Of a stretch of 9,468 bases of DNA, positions 1 to 6,900 are shown one piece after another. The stretch lies in assembly GCA_900546565.1 (NCBI GenBank), contig URDC01000054.1:1-9468 (forward strand), given 5' to 3'. The position numbers were made by a program, and so were the translations under genes. The notes beneath the pieces were generated by a model that saw nothing but the letters and a program-made list of their open reading frames with translations, did not search any database and was not told where the DNA came from. Numbering within the stretch: the stretch's first letter is position 1; every line of letters begins with the position of its first letter. This DNA is from an uncultured Opitutales bacterium (GTDB taxonomy: Bacteria > Verrucomicrobiota > Verrucomicrobiia > Opitutales > Intestinicryptomonadaceae).

Positions 1-168
1 TCCCCAGCAGCGACAAAAACAAAAAATATTGAGTTTTTGAGCGAAGAATTGAGGGTTTTTCAAAGAGAAGTAAGGCAAAAAAAACAGAAAAATGAGCTCA
101 ACAGGGAGCGATTTCAGATGAGAATTGGCGAGATTTTCGGGACTCCAATTTTTACCCGCTTAGTTTGA
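1..168 (+). CDS. 3' end of an unidentified gene (partial)
   Basis: Frame 1 is open from the window edge for 55 codons and ends at TGA 166-168; the start lies outside the window. The other two + frames meet stops within the first 40 bases. The peptide is rich in E, R, K and Q and has an amphipathic, coiled-coil-like middle (around IEFLSEELRVFQREV), then ends in GEIFGTPIFTRLV. The stop is 27 bp from the stop of the convergent glycosidase gene, a normal tail-to-tail layout. The region is more AT-rich than the neighbouring genes. I do not recognise a family. It could be a chance open frame, since stop-free stretches of this length do occur. Confidence 0.45.
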   Translation, partial: SPAATKTKNIEFLSEELRVFQREVRQKKQKNELNRERFQMRIGEIFGTPIFTRLV

Positions 169-195
169 TGTTTTTGATTGGTTTGACTGGGTTGG

Positions 196-2103
196 CTAAT
201 CGGAAGCGTTGGATTCGAGAATGCGGGTAGAAAGCGGCGGGAGTTTTTTGCCGTCGGGAAGGGTGAAGGGGGTTTTATCGAAGTTTGCGATGACGGATAT
301 GCCGTTATCGAAGGTCGTTTTCTGGATTGTTTTTTCTTGATTAAGGTAATCAAAATCTATCATCTTTGCGAAACCGACTTTTTTGGCAAGCGGCTGGGTG
401 CGGTGGTAGGAGGCGGCGATTTTTTCTTTGAGTTGCTCCCAATGGGAAACATCCAAGCTATATATTGGAGGGTAGCCGTAGAGTTGGTTGAAGCAATCGA
501 ATGTTTCGATGAGTTCGGGGCAATTTGCGGGAGTGTCGCCCCAATACCAATATTGGACGGCGCAATCGTGGTATGCCAAGTCCCAAAGGGGAATGCGGTA
601 TTGGGGGTTGAGCATTAGGGCGAATGTCTGCGGGGGCATTTCGGAGAGCTTATGGACGGCGGTTTGTTTGCGCCCCGAATCGGGGACGCGGGCGAGCTCG
701 GGGCTGAGAAGTCCCTCGGCGTAATCGTAGCTTGCGATGTAGAATTCGTGTCCGCACTCGACTCCCAAGACTTGTCCGATTGAATGCATGTATGCGCCCT
801 GTCGGCGGATTGCGTCGGAGCTTTGGCGGCGCGTGGTGGGGTGTGTTTTCGAGTAACACTCGCGCGGAGGCATGCCCGCCTGAACGTCGATTAGGCGGGC
901 GGCATAGGGAACTTTTTCGAGGTCGGCGGAGACGATTTCCCTCGTCATTTGGACGGCACACTCGTCGCAGACGGCGTGTTGCCAATACATTTTGCCGTCT
1001 ATACCGTGGACTTTCCAAGACTTGTAATATTCGCCGTTTTCGTCTATGGAAACGACGTCCGGCCAATATTTGGTGCGTTGCGCGCTCATTTTGACGCGGG
1101 CGGGAATGATTTTATGGGCGATGTCGGCGGGGAGAACGTCGCGGAAGATGTCGTATTTGCCGACGAGAAAGCCGTGCGATTTTAGGAAATTGCAATCGTC
1201 GGCGGTTTCGCCCGAGATGTTTTGCCAGAGGACGTTTGTGATGCCAAGCGCAAGCATTTGTTCGGCGATTTTGCGCGGGTTGCGCGCGGGAGCTGCGGGA
1301 TTTTCGGGCTTGCGATACATTTGGTTGTAGAAGTTTTCGTCCCATATCCAGAAGTTTGCGCTGCCGACAAGTTTATTTACAAGAGGGTTTGTTTTAGCCT
1401 TTTGGCGCAATGCCTTGACCAAGCCCTGAGACTCGCGCCAACGGCGGTATTCGGAGACTGTCGAAGCGAGGGAATCGCCGACAAAAATGCGCAGACTACG
1501 CGTGTAGGCGAAATTGCCTTTTTCGGAAAGCCAGCCGATTGAAGTGTGGTTGAGTCCGCCGACTAAGGTGTTGAAGATTTGGGCGTCGTAGGGTTTTTCG
1601 ATTGCAGTGATTACGAATGTGCCGCCGCGCTCGAAGGCGGTCAGCGACATAGACCAAGCCACGCCTCGGATTGCGGGCGGATTTGGGCGTGTGGGGCACT
1701 TCATTTCGACGGGAAGGGCGAGCCCCGTTCCGATTGGGTATATGCCGATGTCGCCGCGCTGCATTTGCCAAGCGGGCGGAAATTTTATCGGGGCTTGAAA
1801 TTTTCCGTCGGCGGAAAGGCTCAGTGTAAAGCCTCGCTGCGAAAGTGTTATGGAAGCGGAAATGGGAGGCCGTGCCGCGACATCAAATTTTAATCTTTCG
1901 CCTGTTTTTATGATTTTCGATATTTTATACTGCGGCGGAAGTTGCGCGAAAGTTTTGCCGCTTTTTTTGTCGAGAAGCGATATTCCGTTTTCGGAGATGG
2001 AGACCGATACCGAAGAGTTTTCGAGAGTTTGCCCTGCGTCGGCAACAAGCGCGAAACAGAAAGCCGCAGAGGTGAAAATGCATTTAGCGAATGTGTGTGT
2101 CAT
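196..2103 (-). CDS. Exported glycoside hydrolase, GH101/GH129-like (DUF5696-like)
   Basis: This encodes 635 residues from the chosen start. Residues 1-23 form a signal peptide with hydrophobic core IFTSAAFCFALVA and a likely cut after ADA. Residues about 27-235 look like an N-terminal beta-sandwich of the mutarotase type. Residues about 245-550 look like a TIM barrel, and 590-630 form a small beta domain (NGISVIANF). The strongest block is LIDVQAGMPPRECYSKTHP (404-422), followed by GVECGHEF (447-454), which is typical of GH101/GH129-related enzymes. Asp406 and Glu449 are the likely nucleophile and acid/base. Their 43-residue spacing equals, as I recall, that of D435/E478 in the GH129 alpha-N-acetylgalactosaminidase NagBb. 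The substrate is therefore perhaps an alpha-linked HexNAc, but this is unproven. An ATG 42 bases upstream (2145) is in frame but sits in a terminator U-tract, so 2103 is preferred; it also gives a clean signal peptide. No Shine-Dalgarno site is visible. Confidence 0.75.
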   Translation of the reverse strand: MTHTFAKCIFTSAAFCFALVADAGQTLENSSVSVSISENGISLLDKKSGKTFAQLPPQYKISKIIKTGERLKFDVAARPPISASITLSQRGFTLSLSADGKFQAPIKFPPAWQMQRGDIGIYPIGTGLALPVEMKCPTRPNPPAIRGVAWSMSLTAFERGGTFVITAIEKPYDAQIFNTLVGGLNHTSIGWLSEKGNFAYTRSLRIFVGDSLASTVSEYRRWRESQGLVKALRQKAKTNPLVNKLVGSANFWIWDENFYNQMYRKPENPAAPARNPRKIAEQMLALGITNVLWQNISGETADDCNFLKSHGFLVGKYDIFRDVLPADIAHKIIPARVKMSAQRTKYWPDVVSIDENGEYYKSWKVHGIDGKMYWQHAVCDECAVQMTREIVSADLEKVPYAARLIDVQAGMPPRECYSKTHPTTRRQSSDAIRRQGAYMHSIGQVLGVECGHEFYIASYDYAEGLLSPELARVPDSGRKQTAVHKLSEMPPQTFALMLNPQYRIPLWDLAYHDCAVQYWYWGDTPANCPELIETFDCFNQLYGYPPIYSLDVSHWEQLKEKIAASYHRTQPLAKKVGFAKMIDFDYLNQEKTIQKTTFDNGISVIANFDKTPFTLPDGKKLPPLSTRILESNASD

Positions 2104-2116
2104 TTCGAAGCGGACT

Positions 2117-2145
2117 ATTATTTGCGTATGGGAAATACGCAACAA
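2117..2145 (-). promoter_or_regulatory. Candidate promoter with dyad operator for the GH101/129-like gene
   Basis: Reading the - strand, a -35-like TTGTTG (2145-2140), a 17-bp spacer and AATAAT (2122-2117, five of six matches to the -10 consensus) place a transcription start about 7-10 bases before the ATG at 2103. An 8-bp perfect dyad (TTGCGTAT at 2122-2129 and ATACGCAA at 2135-2142, 5-base gap) almost exactly fills the spacer. That is where a repressor such as a LacI- or GntR-type regulator could block RNA polymerase. The -35 match is weak, and no regulator gene is present here. Confidence 0.35.
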
Positions 2146-2181
2146 AAAAAGCCCCGCGCGGGAAATTTCCGGACGGGGCTT
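2144..2181 (-). terminator. Intrinsic terminator of the GH99-like gene
   Basis: On the - strand AAGCCCCG (2181-2174) pairs perfectly with CGGGGCTT (2156-2149). The loop carries a second short palindrome (ggaaatttcc), and a run of seven U follows (2150-2144). It lies 47 bp after the stop of the 2229-3548 gene and before the start of the next gene. It therefore separates the two - strand hydrolase genes into different transcripts, unless read through. Confidence 0.85.
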
Positions 2182-2228
2182 GGAGAGGGAAGTGTTGTGT
2201 ATCGTGGAGAAGATATCGGGAAATCCTG

Positions 2229-3548
2229 CTATTTTGCGAGGTGTTTTTTGATTTTGTTTTGGGGCTTTTGCTGTGCGGGTCGGGAAGAAGTAGCGGGATT
2301 GTCGGAACGCGCGGGGAATGTGGAGAGAACTTTGGCGGTTTCGTTGAGGTAGCCGTAGCCGAACTTTTTATCGGGCATGAGGTAGCCGCCCTCCGTCCAC
2401 TCGTTCCACGCGTTTATAAGCACGAAGCGCGGGAGGCCGGGGTTGTGTTTATCCGTCCACTGCAAGGCTTGGTGCAGGAATTTTCCATAGAGTTCGGGCG
2501 ACTTGCCGACGGTGGTTTTTGTTGTTTTCGAAAGCGGATAGCGGGCGTTGTTGTCCCAGCCTATTGTGATGTTGGCAAGGAACGGAACGCCGAGTTTTGC
2601 GGCGGTTTCGTCGAATTTCGAAAGGGCGCATGCTCCGTATTTTTCATATTCGATATTGTCTTTCGAAGTGTATGTGTTGAAGATGTCGACAACGAGCGGC
2701 TCCCAGTTATAGCACGTTGCGGAATCGACGCCCAAATATTTATGGAATGCCGCCCAAGAGGGTTTGCCGCCGTCGCCCTCGACTGCGAACGGTTTCTGCC
2801 ACGGGTAGAATGCTATCTGCAAATGCAAGCCCGCAAATCCCGCCTTTTTAACTTCGGCGCGAAAGTAGGCGAGGGCTTTTTTGGCGTTTTCTACGCCGCC
2901 GACACCTTCTACAAACTTATTGACGAGGTAAATCATAAAGACGGGCTTATCGTCTATTTTATAGTAGTTGGGCTTTTTGAAATACGAAATCCAGCGGGGA
3001 ACTAAAACCTTTGTAAATTCGTCGTAATCCACCCAAGCGCGCCAAATGGGGTCGTTCCAATTATCGATTGCGATTTTGTTATTCCAAAGATGTGTAACGT
3101 GGTGGTTTGCCCACATCAAATAGAAGTGCATACGCTCGTTGTTGGGGGCTTTGAGAAAGCCTTCATTGAGTGCGTTTTCGAGAAAGGGACGGCCGCAGTA
3201 CCAATACCAATCATACATAAAGACGTTGATACCCGCGGCAAGGGCGGCGTCGAGTTGGCGGGCAACTTCGATTGGGTCGTCGTCGCGCCCGTAGCCCCAA
3301 AGAGGCTGCATCGGCTGGTAGTGTCCGTCGAAGCGCGGCTTGCCCTCGTAGACGTTTTGCCACTCGCCGCAGCCGTGGGCGAAGATGCCCAGTTCCTTCC
3401 AGCGCGGCTCGTCCTGATATGCAGGCCAGATTACGGCAACGGCGTCGGTTTCCGCCCCCGTGTTGGAATACGATTTTGCGTCGAGGACGAAAGGCGTCAA
3501 AGCCGCAAAAACGGAGGCTATGATTGTCAGAATATTAAATGTTTTCAT
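2229..3548 (-). CDS. Exported WbsX/GH99-like glycoside hydrolase
   Basis: This encodes 439 residues. Residues 1-24 form a signal peptide (short K-containing n-region, core ILTIIASVFAALTPFVL). Family marks of the WbsX / GH99-like TIM barrel follow in order: VAVIWPAYQDEPRW (37-50), GINVFMYDWYWYCGRPFLENAL (106-127), MIYLVN in a barrel strand (205-210), ANITIGWDN (325-333) and INAWNEWTEGGYL (378-390). GH99 endo-mannosidases use two glutamates in an NEWHE motif (E329/E332 in BtGH99). Here the pair is E383 and E386 in NEWTE, so hydrolase activity on an alpha-mannoside or a similar sugar is plausible. WbsX was first named as a glycosyltransferase, but an exported form next to glycosidases argues for degradation. 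The tail after about 412 is Pro/Ser/Lys-rich and probably disordered. ATG 3548 is the only start that gives a clean signal peptide. Confidence 0.8.
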   Translation of the reverse strand: MKTFNILTIIASVFAALTPFVLDAKSYSNTGAETDAVAVIWPAYQDEPRWKELGIFAHGCGEWQNVYEGKPRFDGHYQPMQPLWGYGRDDDPIEVARQLDAALAAGINVFMYDWYWYCGRPFLENALNEGFLKAPNNERMHFYLMWANHHVTHLWNNKIAIDNWNDPIWRAWVDYDEFTKVLVPRWISYFKKPNYYKIDDKPVFMIYLVNKFVEGVGGVENAKKALAYFRAEVKKAGFAGLHLQIAFYPWQKPFAVEGDGGKPSWAAFHKYLGVDSATCYNWEPLVVDIFNTYTSKDNIEYEKYGACALSKFDETAAKLGVPFLANITIGWDNNARYPLSKTTKTTVGKSPELYGKFLHQALQWTDKHNPGLPRFVLINAWNEWTEGGYLMPDKKFGYGYLNETAKVLSTFPARSDNPATSSRPAQQKPQNKIKKHLAK

Positions 3549-3797
3549 ATATTATAGTTTGGTGGTTTGTATTTTTCGAAAAATCATGCGGGAATTTCCG
3601 CAAAATGCGCCGCGGGCGCGGCTCGGAAAGTTACGCGGCGGAGGAAATTTTGCTTGGGGCAAATGTATATCAAAAAAATCAAAGAAGCATCAACACAAAA
3701 AAAAGCGGGCTTGGACAAAAATTGAAGTACATGCGAAAATCGGCAGAAAACGCGGCGGCGGAGCGCTAAAAAAAAAACTTCACAAAGCAAGGACGAT

Positions 3798-3828
3798 TTG
3801 CTAATGGTCTTTGTTTGCGACTTATAAT
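3798..3828 (+). promoter_or_regulatory. Candidate sigma70-type promoter of the GH2 gene
   Basis: A perfect TATAAT lies at 3823-3828. TTGCTA at 3798-3803 gives a four-of-six -35 match with a long 19-bp spacer. The predicted start near 3835 leaves a leader of about 84 bases before the ATG at 3919. The -10 is convincing; the -35 is weak, which would fit a promoter that needs an activator. Confidence 0.4.
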
Positions 3829-3837
3829 TGAAAAATT

Positions 3838-3887
3838 GGCGGTTTCCGAAAAATCGCCGGGAGGGAGCGTCGGAATGTTTCCGGCGC
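3838..3887 (+). promoter_or_regulatory. Two stem-loops in the GH2 mRNA leader
   Basis: The first hairpin pairs GGCGGTTT (3838-3845) with AAATCGCC (3851-3858), 8 pairs including one G-U, with a 5-base loop. The second pairs GCGTCGGAA (3867-3875) with TTCCGGCGC (3879-3887), 9 pairs including one G-U, with loop TGT. No U-tract follows, so neither is an intrinsic terminator. An A-rich stretch (about 3893-3905) and the start codon follow. They may stabilise the mRNA or bind a regulator. No known riboswitch class is recognised. Confidence 0.4.
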
Positions 3888-3918
3888 GATTCAAAAAAAA
3901 AGAAAAGCATTTAAAAAT

Positions 3919-6900
3919 ATGAAAATTATACAGGCTCTAAAAAATTCGCCGTGCGTTTTGGCGGCGGCTATATCGGGCGCGGTTGCGCTCTCGGGCGCGG
4001 TTGCGAATGCCGCGCCGTTTTGGCAGGACGAAAACGTCTTCGAAAAAAACGCGCTGCCCGCGACGGCCTCGATTAAGCTATACGGCTCGGAACAGGCCGC
4101 GGTTGCGCGGGAGAGCGGATCGGATTATGAACGCTCGCTAAACGGCGACTGGAAGTTCATGTATGCGGGCTCGCCCGAGCTGATTTCGGAAAAATTCCAC
4201 GAAGCGAATTTCGACGCATCGGGGTGGAGGACGATTCCCGTTCCGTCGAACTGGGAGCTGCACGGATACGGAACGCCGCTTTACACGAACATAAACTATC
4301 CGTTCAACTACAAAAACTACCCGCGCGTAATGGACGAACCCGAAGACCCGTATTTCACGAATGCGCCGAAGTCGCAGCGAAATCCGACGGGCGCGTATGT
4401 GCGCAATTTCCGCGTGCCGTCGGACTGGCTGGGAACGAAAGTGATTCTGCGCTTCGACGGGGTTTCGAGTGCGTACAAAGTTTGGGTAAACGGCGCGCCC
4501 GTAGGCTATGCGGAAGACAGCCGTCTGCCGTCGAGTTTCGACATCACGAAATTTATACGCGCTGGAACGAACCGCATTGCGGTCAAGGTTTACAAATACA
4601 GCGACGGCTCGTTCTTCGAAGACCAGGATTTCTGGCGTCTGGCGGGCATTTTCCGCGACGTAAAAATAATAAAGACGCCCGCGGCGCGCCTCTATGACAT
4701 CTTCAACAAAACGGAGCTTTCAAACGGCTACAAGGACGGCCAGTTGAAAACGGAGCTGATTGTGGACAACACGAAAAACGCGTCGCTTAACGCGGAGGTT
4801 TCGGGAAAGCTCATTGCCCCCGACGGCTCGGTCGCGGCGGTGGCCAAAAGCAATGTGGTCGTAACGCAGGAAAGTGCGGCGAAGTGTCTGTGGACGTTCC
4901 CGAAAATTGAAAATGTAAAGTTGTGGAGCGCGGAGATGCCGAATCTCTACAAGCTTGTCGTGGAGATAAAGGCTGACGCAGAAACATCGTATGCGTGTTT
5001 CAATGTCGGTTTCAGAAGTGTGGAACGCCGCGACATGCAGATTTTGGTAAACGGCAAGCCCGTGCTTTTCAAGGGCGTCAACCGCCACGAGACCGACCCG
5101 AAATTCGGACACGCGGTGGACAAAGCCGCAACGCGAGCCGACCTGCTTGAAATGCGCAAATACAACATCAATGCCGTGCGCACGTCGCACTATCCGAATG
5201 CGGAATTTTTCTACGACTTGTGCGACGAGCTTGGCTTTTATGTAATCGACGAAGCCAACATCGAAGCCCACCAGCTCGACTCGGTGGCGGCCGAAAGGCA
5301 TCCGTCGAATCTGCCGTCGTGGAAGGGAGCGATTGTCTCGCGCATAATGAATATGGTCGAGCGTGACAAGAACCATCCGTCGATTATTTTCTGGTCGCTC
5401 GGCAACGAAACGACAGACGGAACGGCGTTCGCCAATGCCGCGGAGAAAATCCGCGCGAAGGACCCGACGCGGCTTGTGCACTTCGACCGCAACTACGCGC
5501 TCAACTATGTCGACGTGTTCTCGTGCATGTATACGCCGCCAAAGCGAGTGTTAAACAGGCTCGATATGATTGCCAAGAAAATCAAGGAGCTTCAAGTGCC
5601 CGCGGTTATTTGCGAATATGCCCACGCGATGGGCAACAGCGGCGGGTGTCTGCGCGAATACTGGACTGATATCCGCTCCACGCCGGCTTTCCAAGGCGGT
5701 TTCATTTGGGACTGGAAGGACCAAGGACTGGCGACTGTCCGCGAACCCGTAATCGAACTGCGCGACGACGCGATGCCCGAACGCTCGGTCGCTGTCTTCC
5801 CCGACGCAACGCGCGGGCGGATTCTGGAAAACGCCTCGATTGTGGCGTATCCGTCGGTTTTCGCAAAACCCGTGAAGGAATTCACTATTGTTGCGAATGT
5901 CAATAAAAACGGTTTCGAGCCGAGAGAGCCAATTATAAATTCTATCGGTCCGCGCAAGAATTTCGACGCAAAGCGCAAGCCGGCGGCGCAGGAAATTATC
6001 GCGGAGGTCGCGGGGGTATTCTCGCTCAAATTCTACGACGTGCAAAAATACGGCGAAAAGAACGGCGGAGAGAACGCCGAACGGAAGTCTGGCGCAAAGA
6101 TTTTGTCGTTCTCGGTATGGAACGGATTCAGATGGGACAACATCGAGGCGGTAGTCGAGCGTCCGTATCAAATTGCCGCGGCTGCGGGTGTGGAAAGTCT
6201 CAAACTTTTCTGCAACGGCAGGCTTGTGGCGCAAAAGGAATGCGCGGCAAACGGCGTGTTCAAGTCGAACAATCCGTTGCAGGCGGCGTCGAAATATCGG
6301 ACGAACGAAAAGTATGCCGTATATTTCAACGGAGCGGTCGAAAAACTCGAAGTCTACAACCGCTTTGTGGAAAACGAGCCGTTCATTGTGCCGTCGCAGA
6401 TTAAGCCGATTTGCTCGATTGACTTTTCGAAGTTTGTCCAGAAGAACACGCGCGAAACTTTCTATGCGTTCGGCGGTGATTTTGCCGACTATCCCAACGA
6501 CCGCGCGTTCTGCTGCAACGGCATTGTCGCCCCCGACCGCAGCGCGACGCCCCAATGCGCGGAGGTGAAGTATTTCCATCAGGACATCCACTGCAAGTTG
6601 GCGGGATTTGCCGAGAACTCGGCGGAAATAGAGATTTTCAACGAGAACTTTTTCGAGCCGTTCAGGAACGTAAAATTGAACTGGCTCTTGACGCGCGACG
6701 GCAAGCCCGCGGCAAGCGGCGAGCTTCTGATTGACGAGCTTGAACCGCGCAAGACGCTTAAAACCGTGCTCGAACTACCCGCGGAAGCCTTGTCGGGAGA
6801 GGGCGAATATTTGCTGCGCGCGGGCTTCGAGCTTACGCAGCCGCTTGCAAACGGTCATAAAGCGGGGGAGGAAATCGCGTTCGAGCAATTCAAGCTCAAA

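Larger units (their letters stand above)
3549..3918. promoter_or_regulatory. Divergent intergenic region between the GH99-like and GH2 genes
   Basis: These 370 bp separate two genes read outward. Near the GH99-like start are a perfect 14-bp palindrome ATTTTTCGAAAAAT (3571-3584) and a 16-bp near-perfect one TGCGGGAATTTCCGCA (3587-3602, one G/T mismatch). Their centres are 17 bp apart. The middle (about 3603-3790) is A-rich and GC-rich in alternating patches, and I see no gene in it. The right part holds the GH2 promoter and leader hairpins listed separately. Short open frames here are Lys/Arg-rich, low-complexity and unsupported. Confidence 0.55.

Noticed and set aside
1..195. Terminator for the GH101/129-like gene or for the edge gene
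   Set aside because: There are T-rich and A-rich runs, but I could find no convincing stem next to them.
2104..2145. Alternative upstream ATG for the GH101/129-like gene
   Set aside because: It lies in the U-tract of the preceding terminator and would place 14 extra residues before a normal signal peptide.
2091..3005. 304-codon open frame on the + strand, antisense to the GH99-like gene
   Set aside because: It lies inside a gene with clear family motifs and a signal peptide, has no recognisable domain, and its Cys/Phe/Gly/Arg-rich content is typical of an antisense frame in GC-rich codons.
3551..3556. Perfect TATAAT on the - strand before the GH99-like gene
   Set aside because: It ends only two bases before the ATG, so transcription would start inside the coding region, and there is no -35 at a suitable distance.
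3460..3804. 114-codon open frame crossing the divergent intergenic region
   Set aside because: It begins inside the signal-peptide end of the GH99-like gene, becomes Lys/Arg-rich low-complexity sequence, and shows no family features.
5551..6591. 346-codon open frame on the - strand inside the GH2 gene
   Set aside because: It is antisense to conserved GH2 sequence, Arg/Val/Phe-rich and without known motifs. Two similar frames (4720-5481 and 6775-7662) are explained the same way.
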